Part shown: positions 17,301 through 26,802 of the stretch, one piece after another | How the letters are laid out: each line of letters begins with the position of its first letter | Position numbering within the stretch: the first letter of the stretch is position 1 | Source: Algoriphagus oliviformis | GTDB lineage: Bacteria; Bacteroidota; Bacteroidia; Cytophagales; Cyclobacteriaceae | Direction of reading: 5' to 3' | NCBI RefSeq assembly: GCF_017254915.1 | Contig: NZ_JAFKCT010000002.1 | Location: forward strand, 62,001-126,000 | DNA length: 64,000 nucleotides | Notes under the pieces: model-generated | What the model was told of the DNA's origin: nothing | Seen by the model: only the letters and a program-made list of their open reading frames with translations | Database searches by the model: none | Made by a program: the position numbers and the translations under genes

Positions 17301-18709
17301 TTCTCCATCCAGACGACCTGGACGTTTTTCAGGCCTTGCTGGGGGAGAGTTCGGACTTTCTCGCCCAAAACCAGTTTTTGGAGTACAGGCTGAAGCACTT
17401 CAACGGAGAGTACCGGGTGTTCAACTCCAACGGAAAGATGATCCAGGACAAAAACGGTATCCATAGGTACTACACCGGCGTGGCACGGGACATCTCTAAG
17501 CTAAAGGAAACCCAGCGGGAGCTCTTGTTGGCCAAGGAAAGGGCAGAGCAGGCCTCTCAGGTCAAGTCCCAGTTCCTGTCCGTGATGAGCCATGAGATCC
17601 GTACGCCGATGAACGCGGTCATCGGCCTTACCCATCTTTTGGTGGAAGAAGATCCTCGGCCCGACCAGCTCGAAAACCTCAAGACGCTCCAGTTTTCGGC
17701 TGAAAACCTCATGGGTCTCATCAATGACATCCTGGACTACAACAAGATCGATTCGGGAAAGGTGGACTTGGAAAGGGCGCCTTTTGATCTGAGGAACATC
17801 ATCCACAGAATCGTCCATTCGCACAGCTACCAAGCCCATGAGAAGTCGCTCCGAGTATCCTGCGAGATCGACGAGGCCATCCCCGAGACGCTGATCGGCG
17901 ACTCCCTCCGCATGGGACAGATCGTCAACAACCTCGTGTCGAATGCCATCAAGTTTACAGAAAAGGGATTTGTCAGGATCTCGATTTCCCGCGAATTCAC
18001 CCAGGACAATGTCACCGACATCCGTTTTGTATTCGAGGACACGGGGATAGGAATCCCGGAGGCCAAGCGGAAAACCATTTTTGAGGCCTTTACCCAAGCC
18101 TCCTCGTCCACGAGCCGTAAATATGGCGGCACCGGCTTGGGGCTGGCGATCGTCAAGCGCCTGGTGGAGCTGTTTGGCGGCGAGATCGAGGTGGATGCCC
18201 GTCGGGGAGGAGGCAGTGTCTTTGAGTTTACGCTTCCTTTTGAGTTCATCGACCAGCGCAAGATCGAGGCGGAAAAGGCCATTCAGCTTTCCAACCAGCG
18301 TTCCTTGGAACAGGCTTCCATCCTGGTGGCCGAAGACAACGTGGTAAACCAGATACTGATCCGCAAGTTTCTCAGCAAGTGGAATACCGGCCACTTGGTC
18401 ATCGCGTCCGATGGCAAGGAAGCCCTGCAGGAGTTCAATGCGGGGGACTTTGACCTGGTACTTCTTGATCTGCAAATGCCGGAGTTGGATGGCTTTGCGG
18501 TGGCGCATGCGATCCGCACGCACGCCGATCCGGAGCGGCAGCATGTCCCCATCTTGGCTTTGACAGCCGCCTCGCTCAATGAGGTGAAGGAGGAGATGCG
18601 AGTCAGCGGAATGGATGATTTCGTGCCAAAGCCTTTTTCCCCGGAAGTGCTCTTCGAGAAAATTTTAAAGTATCTCAGCCCAAAAGATCGGGATTCAAAT
18701 GGGGTTTAG
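14381..18709 (+). CDS. Soluble hybrid sensor histidine kinase with multiple PAS domains and a GAF-like domain
   Basis: The 1442-residue protein has no signal peptide and no membrane helix. In order I see an N-terminal PAS-like domain (10-110), a PAS domain (135-250), a GAF-like domain (265-425), a divergent PAS-like stretch (430-545), then four more PAS-type domains (550-665, 690-790, 800-910, 925-1050). A short coiled coil leads to HisKA with the phospho-acceptor His1071 (SHEIRTPMN), an HATPase_c domain (NLVSNAIKF, DTGIGIP, GGTGLGLAI) and a receiver domain with Asp1363 (LLDLQMPELDG) and the conserved Lys (VPKPF). It would sense cytoplasmic signals and autophosphorylate, passing phosphate to its own receiver. 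The output partner is not encoded nearby. The start is the ATG at 14381; a TTG one codon earlier is possible. Confidence 0.95.
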   Translation: MSQFQQFDISDFLDEVQEPMILMDAEEIVFFNRFFREKLASISDDWRLFFDRSGVLDELDLFFEKGTVPKSRVIQDLVLADGGVARFEWAFIHLPSSYTSRFLIAKGTQLREERKVAGGAFPLRVGPLADELSFMQSILDNSHDLIAILDENGNYKYISDSVTEKLGYDMEDIIGKNYRDFAARDIIEVVKGDFADVLVSQEEVAIDFWLRLPNGNRIYLESFAKNLLNHSQIKGIIFSSRDITDYINTEKSLQRRYEIENLIIQVSSSLINGSLLQLEAEFFSAISKFGEFLQAGQADLLVFNRESERLEVQTSWTAGKEQAAPHVVLSKEELNLVFENQPYLEKGKVRLIKPALPRPHAIRDLSHSRILVPMLSGTRLLGLLRFQSLAPFFPFEEKEIQVLRQLGDVLAGAYVGSQMTQRLERNENLLAYTELLSKSGSWRLSTHKRRFHFSGGLASLFDLGTEPIIQDFWFLVFKIDKPCRPDFIRNLRRSISELVRTSGEFTTTNAEGKVKFISYEIVGKREFLSQGLEVYGFCTDISHKRATDSYLKLQSQILAQVSDPILVANLELEIIYQNEAAVELCFGSGERDFEVGIRDLVSVKWQPGESLEQITSGLAVGEVWKSERQIKTRDRDFAPFDISVQAIHAEGAEKIGYSIILRGLEEKYRSEQIAKGAKLIVENSPAVLFRVDPNDNFRFHYISENIRRYGYEASDLINDGKSVLDLLHPEDAKMVISKSKQIKVDQGVPAFSGEYRLRTASGDYVWVEDSAQDVVTESGKIVLHEGLFQDISDRKNLELIQNERDRQYRVLAANIPDTNVFLIDSDRTYILAEGTNFEKWGLTREDFEGKKLKDLQLTPYSEISEIIDRVYENREIVETDFVLKNRRYHRTIRPIVIHDQVKYALSIVRDVQDEYQAKLDLLQSEEKYRRLVEESTEIIFSLTEAFILHYVSPNVKQFLGYESEWVIGRSIFDFLHPDDLDVFQALLGESSDFLAQNQFLEYRLKHFNGEYRVFNSNGKMIQDKNGIHRYYTGVARDISKLKETQRELLLAKERAEQASQVKSQFLSVMSHEIRTPMNAVIGLTHLLVEEDPRPDQLENLKTLQFSAENLMGLINDILDYNKIDSGKVDLERAPFDLRNIIHRIVHSHSYQAHEKSLRVSCEIDEAIPETLIGDSLRMGQIVNNLVSNAIKFTEKGFVRISISREFTQDNVTDIRFVFEDTGIGIPEAKRKTIFEAFTQASSSTSRKYGGTGLGLAIVKRLVELFGGEIEVDARRGGGSVFEFTLPFEFIDQRKIEAEKAIQLSNQRSLEQASILVAEDNVVNQILIRKFLSKWNTGHLVIASDGKEALQEFNAGDFDLVLLDLQMPELDGFAVAHAIRTHADPERQHVPILALTAASLNEVKEEMRVSGMDDFVPKPFSPEVLFEKILKYLSPKDRDSNGV

Positions 18710-18765
18710 CATTAATTTTGCCTAGTCGCAGCGGAAATGCTCCGCTACTTCACAACCCCGAATAC

Positions 18766-20082
18766 ATGACTCTTTTCAGAAGGCTACTCCTTTTTATCTT
18801 CCTGATATCCTTACCGGTTTTACTAGAAGCGCAAGAGCTGGTCAACAAGCGATCTTCTTTTTACGCCTTCACGGGCATCTCCGGAGCCAAGTTGAGACAG
18901 TTTAACGAGATGCTGGAAGATAGGGGGCTGTCTCCGATGCGAAACCGATATCGTTCCTATGGGCTTGGCTATCAGGCTAGAATCAACGATTTCGTGCTGG
19001 GGTTGGAGCTCTCCCAGCATCAGAGCAAGGCGAGTCATTTCGATGAGTTTGACATCAAGTACCGCACGTCCAGAGCGCTGCTGAATGTGGGCTATGCGCT
19101 GACGGAAGAGGGTAAATTCCAGCTGATCCACTACATGTCGCTTGGCGTGGGATACCTGAATTTTGAAATGCTTCCCGCTGATCAGACCCAAAACCTGGAG
19201 GACTTTCTGCTCGATTCCAAGGAGGGCTTTATCCTTAGGGAAAACAACATCCACAAAGGATCCCAATATTTTGGGGATTTCCTCACCGAGATCGGTTTTC
19301 AGCTGAGCTATGATTTTGATCTGCCTGGCAGAAAAGAGGCGGTCGAGGTACTGGCCAAGGTGGGCTATTCCTTCAGCCCCTTTGAGGGAAAGTGGGAAAT
19401 GAACGGCTACTCCTTTGACAATACCCAGTCGGGGGCATTTGTGCGGATTGGAGCGGGAATATCGCTTCCTGACCGCAATTTTTTCTACAAAGACGCCTCT
19501 ATCGGGGCCTCGCTGTATCGGGGGTTTCATTTCAGCAAACCGGAAACGCTGAACGGAGAGCTGGCAAAAAAAGGGCTACAGTCTCTGGAAGGTGCTCCAG
19601 CCAACTGGGGCTTGAGGATTTTGGGAGAGACGGACGGCCTTCTCTATGGGGTGGACGTGTTTAACTCAGCCATGAAAGGCATGGCCTCAGACAGCCAAGA
19701 GCAGACGCTCAACAGCCTGCGTATCTATGCCAATGCCGGGATGAAGTTTTTCCAGTTCAAAAATTTCTCCCTTGGCGCGATGGGAGGGCTGGGCTACGGC
19801 AATATCCGATACACCCTCAGCGAAGTCGAGAAACCGGACTTCCCCGAGCTTTTTGAACAGCGCTATTTTGACGGCTACCTGAAGAACTCCGGGCTGATGG
19901 CCAAGCCCGAGCTGCTGATCGAATACGGGATTCCGATGACCAACAGAAACCTTTTTGACCTGGTACTCGGCGCTTCTGCCGGATACGAGCTCGCCCTGAG
20001 CAACTACCGGCTAGGCGAGTTGGGCATGGCGCCCTTCCTCTCCGGGCCGGTGGTGGGACTAAGCTTGGGAGTGCGGCCCTGA
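18766..20082 (+). CDS. Secreted hypothetical protein, probably an outer-membrane beta-barrel
   Basis: The ATG at 18766 starts a signal peptide (hydrophobic residues 8-21, cleavage expected after LEAQ). The 438-residue product alternates short polar turns with amphipathic strands (for example SYGLGYQARINDFVLGLELS, LGAMGGLGYGNIRYTL), which is typical of barrel proteins, and it ends in VGLSLGVRP. I recognise no family. It follows the histidine kinase by 56 bases and could be co-transcribed, but a TAATTTTG at 18713-18720 also fits a -7 promoter element. Confidence 0.68.
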   Translation: MTLFRRLLLFIFLISLPVLLEAQELVNKRSSFYAFTGISGAKLRQFNEMLEDRGLSPMRNRYRSYGLGYQARINDFVLGLELSQHQSKASHFDEFDIKYRTSRALLNVGYALTEEGKFQLIHYMSLGVGYLNFEMLPADQTQNLEDFLLDSKEGFILRENNIHKGSQYFGDFLTEIGFQLSYDFDLPGRKEAVEVLAKVGYSFSPFEGKWEMNGYSFDNTQSGAFVRIGAGISLPDRNFFYKDASIGASLYRGFHFSKPETLNGELAKKGLQSLEGAPANWGLRILGETDGLLYGVDVFNSAMKGMASDSQEQTLNSLRIYANAGMKFFQFKNFSLGAMGGLGYGNIRYTLSEVEKPDFPELFEQRYFDGYLKNSGLMAKPELLIEYGIPMTNRNLFDLVLGASAGYELALSNYRLGELGMAPFLSGPVVGLSLGVRP

Positions 20083-20159
20083 TTCCCGATTTTGAATTAT
20101 TCGGGGAACAAAAAACGAGGAATTGAATTATAACCGAAGCATTTTGCCAAAAATGCTGT

Positions 20160-20167
20160 TACCTTTG
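20160..20167 (+). promoter_or_regulatory. -7 promoter element of the met operon
   Basis: TACCTTTG matches TAnnTTTG exactly and ends five bases before the first paired base of the riboswitch, so the aptamer would begin right at the transcript start. A good -33 TTG was not found at the ideal spacing. Confidence 0.55.
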
Positions 20168-20171
20168 TGGG

Positions 20172-20269
20172 GCTTATCGAGAAAGACTGAGGGAAGGGCC
20201 CTACGACGTCTTAGCAACCTGTAACCAAGGTGCTAACTCCCATTCCGGAAATGCCGGGAACAGATGAGC
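20172..20269 (+). promoter_or_regulatory. SAM-I (S-box) riboswitch
   Basis: The leader shows the S-box layout. P1 pairs gcttatc (20172-20178) with gatgagc (20263-20269). Inside it are the conserved GAGAAAGACTGAGGGA, GGGCCCTACGA, CTTAGCAACCTG and AAGGTGCTAACTCC blocks and a P4-like hairpin (ttccggaaatgccgggaa). S-box aptamers bind S-adenosylmethionine and reduce expression of methionine genes. A small hairpin (AAGTAC / GTACTT, 20274-20287) follows; there is no clear terminator before the ATG at 20335, so control may be translational. Confidence 0.93.
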
Positions 20270-20334
20270 GGACAAGTACCAGTACTTACCTCCGTGTTTT
20301 TGCTCGATTGGCTTTTTGAACTAACTATAACGCG

Positions 20335-21390
20335 ATGCAAAACAGAACGGAAACCCTGCTTCAAGCCCTTCAGAATCGGATTTTGATCCTCGATGGAGCC
20401 ATGGGTACCATGATCCAGCGATATACACTGACCGAGGAGGACTTTCGCACGCCTGACCTGGCTGCCCACCCCAAAGCCCTCAAGGGCAACAACGACCTGC
20501 TCTCCCTGAGCCGTCCCGACATCATCAAGCAGATCCACCGGGAATACCTCTTGGCGGGTGCCGATATCATCGAGACCAATACCTTTTCTGGGACTACGAT
20601 TGCCCAGGCGGATTACGAACTTTCCCACCTGGCCTACGCCATCAACTATGAATCCGCAAAGCTTGCCCGAGAGGTGGCGGATGAGTTTTCCGTCAAGGAG
20701 CCGCTGAAGCCCCGCTTTGTAGCTGGAGCCATCGGCCCGACCAACCGGACTGCGTCACTTTCTCCAGACGTCAATGATCCCGGCTATCGTGCGATCACGT
20801 TTGACCAGCTGGCAGAGGCCTATGCCGAACAGGTGAGGGGGCTGTTGGATGGAGGCTCCGATATCCTATTGATCGAGACGATCTTTGACACGCTCAATGC
20901 GAAAGCTGCGCTGTACGCCGTGCAGGAGGTCTTTGAGGAAAGAGCGATCCCGCTCGACCCGAGAGAAGGCGGGATTCCGATTATGATTTCGGGGACGATC
21001 ACCGATGCTTCGGGCAGGACGCTGTCCGGACAGACTACCGAGGCGTTTTTGATCTCCGTTTCCCACGTTCCGCTGCTTTCGGTGGGTTTGAACTGTGCTC
21101 TGGGAGCCAAAGAGCTTCGCCCATATCTGAAAGTTTTGGCACAAAATGCACCTTTCTATGTCTCCGCCTACCCGAACGCGGGCCTGCCAAACGAGTTTGG
21201 AGCCTATGATCAGGGAGCCAATGAAATGGCGGATCAGGTGCGGGAGTTTTTGAGGGAAGGAATGCTGAATATCCTGGGCGGATGCTGCGGCACCACGCCG
21301 GATCACATCCAGGCGCTGGCCAAGCTGGCGGCGGAGTTTCAGCCAAGAAAAATCGAAGAAGTAACCGAGGAGGAGGAAAGCAATGTCTAA
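20335..21390 (+). CDS. metH: Methionine synthase, homocysteine S-methyltransferase subunit
   Basis: The 351-residue protein matches only the N-terminal homocysteine-binding module of cobalamin-dependent methionine synthase: [10 protein letters not shown] near residue 20, LVGTNTF-like [10 protein letters not shown], then the zinc ligands in [12 protein letters not shown] and [11 protein letters not shown]. It transfers the methyl group from cobalamin to homocysteine. The rest of MetH is in the next gene, which starts 8 bases before this one stops. The split falls at a natural domain boundary and both halves have their own ATG, so this is a two-gene MetH and not a frameshift. It is controlled by the SAM-I riboswitch just upstream. 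Confidence 0.93.
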   Translation: MQNRTETLLQALQNRILILDGAMGTMIQRYTLTEEDFRTPDLAAHPKALKGNNDLLSLSRPDIIKQIHREYLLAGADIIETNTFSGTTIAQADYELSHLAYAINYESAKLAREVADEFSVKEPLKPRFVAGAIGPTNRTASLSPDVNDPGYRAITFDQLAEAYAEQVRGLLDGGSDILLIETIFDTLNAKAALYAVQEVFEERAIPLDPREGGIPIMISGTITDASGRTLSGQTTEAFLISVSHVPLLSVGLNCALGAKELRPYLKVLAQNAPFYVSAYPNAGLPNEFGAYDQGANEMADQVREFLREGMLNILGGCCGTTPDHIQALAKLAAEFQPRKIEEVTEEEESNV

Positions 21391-24064
21391 AAACTACATG
21401 AAGCTGTCTGGGCTGGAGCCGTTGGTTTTCACCCCGAATATCAACTTTGTCAACATCGGTGAGCGGACCAACATCACCGGATCCCGGAAATTTGCCCGGC
21501 TGATCCTGAACGGTCAATACGACGAGGCGCTGGAGATTGCGCTCGACCAAGTGCGCGGCGGAGCCCAAGTGCTGGACGTCTGCATGGACGAAGGCATGCT
21601 CGACGGGGAATTTGCCATGGTGAAGTTCCTGAACCTGATCGCTTCCGAGCCGGAGATCGCGCGTATCCCCATCATGGTGGACAGCTCCAAGTGGAGTATC
21701 ATCCTCGCCGGACTGAAATGCATCCAAGGCAAGGGGATCGTCAATTCCATTTCCCTGAAAAACGGCGAGGCCGAATTCATCCACCAGGCCAAGACCGTGA
21801 AGAAATTTGGCGCGGCGGTGGTCGTGATGGCTTTTGACGAAGTCGGACAGGCCGATACCTACGACCGCCGGGTGGAAATCTGCTCGCGCAGCTACCGCAT
21901 TCTAGTCGATCAGGTCAAGTTCAATCCCCAAGACATCATCTTTGACCCGAATATCTTCCCGGTGGCTACCGGCATGGAGGAGCACCGCAGGAATGCGCTG
22001 GATTTTTTCCTCGGGACCAAATGGATTAAGGAAAACCTTCCCGGAGCCAAGGTCAGCGGTGGGGTGAGCAACGTGTCCTTCTCTTTCCGCGGCAATGACC
22101 GCGTGCGGGAGGCCATGCATGCCGCTTTCCTCTATCACGCCATTCACCACGGCATGGACATGGGGATTGTGAATCCGACCATGCTGGAGGTCTACGACGA
22201 CATTCCCAAGGATCTCTTGGAGCGCGTGGAGGATGTACTTTTTGACAAAAGGGAAGACGCCACGGAGCGCCTGCTGGACTTCGCGGAGACGGTGAAGTCT
22301 GCTGGCAAGAAGGAGGTCGTCAACGAAGCATGGAGATCCGAGCCGGTCGCCAAGCGCATCGAGCATGCCCTGGTGAAAGGGATTCTCGACTACATCGTAG
22401 AGGATACTGAGGCTGCCCGATTGGAGCTGAACAATCCCCTGAAGGTAATCGAAGGACCTCTGATGGACGGGATGAACGTGGTGGGAGACCTTTTTGGAGA
22501 GGGGAAAATGTTCCTTCCCCAAGTGGTGAAGTCTGCCAGGGTGATGAAAAAAGCAGTGGCCTATCTCGAACCGTTTATGCCACTTCCGGAAGAGGGGCAG
22601 GAAAGCTCGTCCCTGAAAAAGATTCTACTCGCCACCGTCAAAGGTGACGTGCACGATATCGGAAAAAACATCGTAGGCGTAGTCCTGGCCTGCAACAGCT
22701 ACCAGATCATCGATCTCGGTGTGATGGTGGATTCGCAAAAAATCATTGACGAAGCGCTCAAAAATAAAGTCGACATCATTGGGCTCAGCGGTCTGATCAC
22801 GCCATCCCTCGACGAGATGGTCAACGTGGCTTCCGAGATGGAGCGGCAGGGATTGAAAATCCCTCTGCTGATCGGCGGAGCGACCACTTCCCGCATCCAT
22901 ACTGCCGTGAAGATCGATCCGGTCTACTCGGGCACGGTCGTGCATGTGACCGACGCGAGCAAGTCTGTGCCTATCGCTGGAGAGGCGATCTCGGAGGAAA
23001 CCAAGGAATCCTATCGTCTGCAAATCAAGGAAACCTACCGACAGCTTCGCGAAGAGCACGAGGCCAAGCAGTCTGTGAAACAGCTCGTGAGCTATGCCGA
23101 TGCCAAAGCAAATCCGGTGGAGATTGACTGGACAGCCTTCGAGCCGGTAAAGCCGAAGGTGCTTGGAAATACGGTTTTGAAGGATTTGGATCTCTCGGTG
23201 GTGAGAAACTACATCGACTGGACGCCGTTCTTCAGCACCTGGATGCTGAGCGGCAAGTATCCCAAGATCCTCGAAGACCCAACTGTAGGCACCGAGGCGA
23301 AGAAGCTCTTTGCCGATGCGCAGGTGATGCTGGATCAGATGATCGCCGAGAAGTGGCTTTCCGCCAATGCGGTCTTTGGGCTTTATCCCGTGCAGCGGGC
23401 AGCCGATGATGCGGTCGTGTTTGACGAAAAGGGAGAAAGTGTGGCCAGTTTCCACTTTTTGCGGCAGCAGGGCAAAAAGGGAAAAGGCGTGCCCAACCGC
23501 TCACTGGCCGACTATCTGCATCCCGAAAGGACTGACTACATCGGCTGCTTTGCGGTGACCGCGGGTATCGGCATGGAACGAAAACTGGCCGAATTCCAAG
23601 CCGCTGGCGATGACTACAACGATATCCTCTTCAAGGCTTTGGCCGACCGCTTAGCTGAAGCGGCTGCAGAATACCTGCACGAGGAAGTCCGAAAGAACTA
23701 TTGGGGCTACTCCACGGAGGAAAGCCTGGACAACGACTCCCTGATCCGCGAGGAATACCTTGGAATTCGCCCAGCACCGGGCTATCCGGCTTGCCCGGAG
23801 CACTCCGAAAAGGAAACCATCGCGCGACTGCTTGACATGGAAAAGACTGCGGGGATCACGCTGACCTCCAGCTATGCCATGTACCCGACCAGCTCGGTTT
23901 CCGGCTTCTATTTTGCCAATCCCGAAAGCAAGTATTTTGGCCTTGGCAAAATCGGGGAGGACCAAGTGTCCAGCTACGCCGAGAGGAAGGGAATCACCCA
24001 GCAGCAGGCTGAGCGTCTGCTTTCTCCCAATCTTGCCTATTCTCCAGCACCTATTTTAAGCTAA
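21383..24064 (+). CDS. metH: Methionine synthase, folate/cobalamin/activation subunit
   Basis: The 893-residue protein supplies the other MetH modules: a methyltetrahydrofolate-binding (pterin) domain with [14 protein letters not shown] near residue 25, a cap helix bundle (about 300-395), a B12-binding domain with the lower-ligand motif DVHDIGKN (His424) and [13 protein letters not shown], and a C-terminal activation domain (about 560-893) with [12 protein letters not shown] for reductive methylation by AdoMet. Together with the upstream gene it makes methionine from homocysteine and 5-methyl-THF. Only 3 bases separate it from metF, which makes its methyl donor. Confidence 0.95.
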   Translation: MSKNYMKLSGLEPLVFTPNINFVNIGERTNITGSRKFARLILNGQYDEALEIALDQVRGGAQVLDVCMDEGMLDGEFAMVKFLNLIASEPEIARIPIMVDSSKWSIILAGLKCIQGKGIVNSISLKNGEAEFIHQAKTVKKFGAAVVVMAFDEVGQADTYDRRVEICSRSYRILVDQVKFNPQDIIFDPNIFPVATGMEEHRRNALDFFLGTKWIKENLPGAKVSGGVSNVSFSFRGNDRVREAMHAAFLYHAIHHGMDMGIVNPTMLEVYDDIPKDLLERVEDVLFDKREDATERLLDFAETVKSAGKKEVVNEAWRSEPVAKRIEHALVKGILDYIVEDTEAARLELNNPLKVIEGPLMDGMNVVGDLFGEGKMFLPQVVKSARVMKKAVAYLEPFMPLPEEGQESSSLKKILLATVKGDVHDIGKNIVGVVLACNSYQIIDLGVMVDSQKIIDEALKNKVDIIGLSGLITPSLDEMVNVASEMERQGLKIPLLIGGATTSRIHTAVKIDPVYSGTVVHVTDASKSVPIAGEAISEETKESYRLQIKETYRQLREEHEAKQSVKQLVSYADAKANPVEIDWTAFEPVKPKVLGNTVLKDLDLSVVRNYIDWTPFFSTWMLSGKYPKILEDPTVGTEAKKLFADAQVMLDQMIAEKWLSANAVFGLYPVQRAADDAVVFDEKGESVASFHFLRQQGKKGKGVPNRSLADYLHPERTDYIGCFAVTAGIGMERKLAEFQAAGDDYNDILFKALADRLAEAAAEYLHEEVRKNYWGYSTEESLDNDSLIREEYLGIRPAPGYPACPEHSEKETIARLLDMEKTAGITLTSSYAMYPTSSVSGFYFANPESKYFGLGKIGEDQVSSYAERKGITQQQAERLLSPNLAYSPAPILS

Positions 24065-24067
24065 TTC

Positions 24068-25018
24068 ATGAAAATCACCGAGCACCTTAAAAACGCGAAA
24101 TCGACGCTTTTTTCTTTTGAAATATTGCCTCCGCTCAAGGGACAGAGCCTGAAAGAACTGCTTGAAGGCATAGCCCCTCTGATGGAGTTCAAGCCGCCTT
24201 TTGTCGATGTCACCTACCATCGCGAGGAGTTTATCTATAAAAAGCATCCCAACGGACTGCTCGAAAAGGTCAGTACCAAAAAGCGCCCCGGGACTGTGGG
24301 GATTTGCGCGGCCATCATGAACCGCTTCCATGTGGATGCCGTGCCGCACCTGCTTTGCGGTGGCTTTACCAGAGAGGAGACCGAGAATGCGCTCATTGAC
24401 CTGAACTTCATCGGTGTGGACAATGTGCTGGCGCTGCGCGGAGACGCTCCAAAGGGGGAACGCTTCCTTCCGGAGCCGGAGGGACATAGCTTTGCGACGG
24501 AGCTGGTGGAGCAGATTCTGCGGATGAACAACGGGCGCTACCTGCATGAGGAGACTGAAAACAGCTACCACACCGATTTCTGTATCGGAGTGGCCGGCTA
24601 TCCGGAGAAGCACTTCGAGGCCCCGAGCATGAAGTTTGACTTGAAGTACCTGAAGGAAAAAGTCGATAAGGGTGCGGAATATATCGTGACCCAGATGTTT
24701 TTTGACAATAAGAAGTATTTTGAGTATGTGGACAAAGTTCGTGCTGCCGGCATCACCGTGCCGATCATTCCGGGCATCAAGCCGATTGCGACTTTGGGAC
24801 AAATCACGAGCCTGCCGAGGACGTTCTTCCTCGATCTGCCTGACGCACTGATGGATGACCTGGAAAAATGCAAGACCAACGCCGAGGTAAAGGAAGTGGG
24901 GATTGCCTGGTCGGTAGCGCAGTGCAAGGAGCTGATTGCTGCGAATGTGCCTTCCCTGCACTTCTACACCATGAGCAAGGCGGATACGACCTATAAGATC
25001 GCGAAGGAGGTCTTTTGA
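24068..25018 (+). CDS. metF: 5,10-methylenetetrahydrofolate reductase
   Basis: The 316-residue TIM-barrel flavoprotein has the MetF landmarks FEILPP at residue 17, VDVTYH, NVLALRGDAP near residue 119, and DFCIGVAGYPEKH. It reduces 5,10-methylene-THF to 5-methyl-THF, the methyl donor for the preceding MetH. It is the last gene of the riboswitch-controlled operon and is followed by a terminator. Confidence 0.96.
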   Translation: MKITEHLKNAKSTLFSFEILPPLKGQSLKELLEGIAPLMEFKPPFVDVTYHREEFIYKKHPNGLLEKVSTKKRPGTVGICAAIMNRFHVDAVPHLLCGGFTREETENALIDLNFIGVDNVLALRGDAPKGERFLPEPEGHSFATELVEQILRMNNGRYLHEETENSYHTDFCIGVAGYPEKHFEAPSMKFDLKYLKEKVDKGAEYIVTQMFFDNKKYFEYVDKVRAAGITVPIIPGIKPIATLGQITSLPRTFFLDLPDALMDDLEKCKTNAEVKEVGIAWSVAQCKELIAANVPSLHFYTMSKADTTYKIAKEVF

Positions 25019-25042
25019 TGAAGACCGGAGTATTATAGTTGC

Positions 25043-25078
25043 AAGGCTCAGTTCCAAATGGGATTGGGCCTTTGTTTT
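25043..25078 (+). terminator. Terminator of the met operon
   Basis: The arms aaggctcagttcc and gggattgggcctt pair over 13 positions, some as G-U, around an AAAT loop, and are followed by TGTTTT. It lies 25 bases after metF. Confidence 0.72.
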
Positions 25079-25132
25079 GCCCGGCAAAACGTATATTTTC
25101 GCCGGAGTCAAAGAAATTAGTTGTAAATCCTT

Positions 25133-25873
25133 ATGCGGGCACTTTTACTTTCTGTCTCGGCAGTTTTCATTGTTTTCCAGTCCCATGCTCAGAATTTTGT
25201 GAGGTACTTGAACAAGTACGACATGGAGATCAGCAAACCTCAGAAGGCCGAATTTGAATATTTTGAGCTGGTGCAGGGGCAAGGCAGCGTAGTCTTGATC
25301 CACAGGTTCCAGAGGGATTCCGTGAGGGTTTTTGAGAAGACGGTATTTTTTGACAGTGTAGGAAATCAGGTGGCGATGAACAAGCGGGAATTTTACGCAT
25401 CAAAAAAGCTTAAATCATTGGAACGGGCAGACTATCTACTGGATGAAAGTCAAACGAAGACCTACTATGAAACTGGATCTCTCAGAAGTGAGGTGATGCA
25501 ACGGGAGGGAGAGGTGTTTTTCGAGAAATACTATGACTCGCAGGGTGTGGAGGTTCCTAAATTTGAGCGGTCTCCTCCGATCCCGAAGGGTGACATGCTG
25601 GGGTGGAACCAATATTTGAGCACCACTTTGCAATATCCAGTCGATGCGCGACGGGCTGGCTATGAAGGGATGGTTATTGTTGTTTTTACATTGGATAAGG
25701 AGGGGGTGATTTGCGATCCGCAAGTGTTCAACGAAGGGGAGAATCACCAATCTCTGGAAAGAGAAGCATTGAGGATTTTCAAAGAATATCCCTATCGTTG
25801 GGTACCGGCGACGGAGGAAGGAGTGCCAGTAGAGACCGTAGTGCGGCTACCAATCCGGTTTAAGTTGGGCTAG
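25133..25873 (+). CDS. Secreted protein with a C-terminal TonB domain
   Basis: The 246-residue protein has a signal peptide (residues 1-19, ending SHAQ), a middle region with tandem short strands resembling MORN/YwqK-type text (FFDSVGNQVAMNKREFY, YYETGSLRSEVMQ), and a C-terminal TonB-C domain (about residues 155-246) containing YPVDARRAGYEGMVIVVFTLDKEG and ending LPIRFKLG. True TonB proteins keep an N-terminal membrane anchor; here the signal looks cleavable, so this may be a periplasmic or surface protein that only borrows the fold. It resembles the TonB domains at 48-51 kb but is more divergent (no GIG motif). Confidence 0.83.
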   Translation: MRALLLSVSAVFIVFQSHAQNFVRYLNKYDMEISKPQKAEFEYFELVQGQGSVVLIHRFQRDSVRVFEKTVFFDSVGNQVAMNKREFYASKKLKSLERADYLLDESQTKTYYETGSLRSEVMQREGEVFFEKYYDSQGVEVPKFERSPPIPKGDMLGWNQYLSTTLQYPVDARRAGYEGMVIVVFTLDKEGVICDPQVFNEGENHQSLEREALRIFKEYPYRWVPATEEGVPVETVVRLPIRFKLG

Positions 25874-25912
25874 CGTTCCGGTTTTCCAGACTTAATCTCC
25901 CTATCTTCGACT

Positions 25913-26764
25913 ATGATCAAGCTAATCGAATGCCCTCGGGATGCCATGCAGGGCATACCCGGATTTATTGACACGGCGATCAAGGCAGCCTATATCAACC
26001 AGCTCTTGGAGGTCGGTTTTGACACGGTGGACTTTGGGAGCTTTGTGAGTCCAAAGGCCGTCCCCCAGATGCGGGACACAGCCGAGGTGCTGGAGCTGCT
26101 GGACTTGCACCATGCCAAATCGAAGCTCTTGGCCATCGTTGCCAACGTACGTGGAGCTGAGGATGCGCTGCACTTTCCTGAGATCGACTACCTGGGTTTT
26201 CCGCTTTCGGTCTCGGAGACTTTTCAGCAGCGCAACACCAATGCCTCGATCCAAGAGGCCTTGGAGACAGTCGAGACCATCCAAAACCTCTGCGAAACCA
26301 AGGGCAAAAAGCAGGTGGTTTATCTCAGCATGGGCTTCGGCAATCCCTATGGTGATCCGTATTCGCCTGAATTGGTGGCGGAGTTTGTTGAGAAGCTGGC
26401 CGATCTGGAGATCGAGACGGTATCGCTGTCCGATACGATTGGTGTGGCCAGTCCGGAACTGATCACGCAGCTTTTCGCAGTCCAAACGCAAGCGTTTCCC
26501 CAGATCGAGTTTGGCGCGCACCTGCATAGCAGACCTGATCGGGTTTCGGAGAAAGTGCTGGCGGCTGTGAAAGGCGGATGCCAGCGCTTTGATGGAGCCT
26601 TGAAGGGCTTTGGGGGATGCCCGATGGCGAAAGACGAGCTGGTGGGCAATCTTGCCACTGAAACAGTGATCGAAACCTTGGAGAAAGCGGGCTATGAGCT
26701 AGGCTTGAAAAAGTCGGAATTGGCGGAGGCGATGAAGCTGACGGGTTTTGTTTTCACTTCTTAA
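25913..26764 (+). CDS. Hydroxymethylglutaryl-CoA lyase
   Basis: The 283-residue TIM-barrel protein has the HMGL-like pattern: ECPRDAMQGIP at the N-terminus (metal and substrate binding), SVSETFQQRNTN, LSDTIGVA, the metal-binding HLHSRPD, and the FGGCPMAKDELVGNLATE segment with the catalytic Cys. HMG-CoA lyase splits HMG-CoA into acetoacetate and acetyl-CoA in leucine breakdown. The family also contains isopropylmalate/homocitrate synthases, but the GGCP motif favours the lyase. No other leucine-degradation genes are adjacent, although a thiolase lies at 40.6 kb. Confidence 0.9.
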   Translation: MIKLIECPRDAMQGIPGFIDTAIKAAYINQLLEVGFDTVDFGSFVSPKAVPQMRDTAEVLELLDLHHAKSKLLAIVANVRGAEDALHFPEIDYLGFPLSVSETFQQRNTNASIQEALETVETIQNLCETKGKKQVVYLSMGFGNPYGDPYSPELVAEFVEKLADLEIETVSLSDTIGVASPELITQLFAVQTQAFPQIEFGAHLHSRPDRVSEKVLAAVKGGCQRFDGALKGFGGCPMAKDELVGNLATETVIETLEKAGYELGLKKSELAEAMKLTGFVFTS

Positions 26765-26802
26765 GCGATTGACGTTCATTCTGATTTTTGTAAATTCTGC
26801 GT

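Noticed and set aside
21383..21390. metH frameshift
   Set aside because: The two parts each have an ATG, overlap by 8 bases and divide at a natural domain boundary, and two-gene MetH is known in Bacteroidota.
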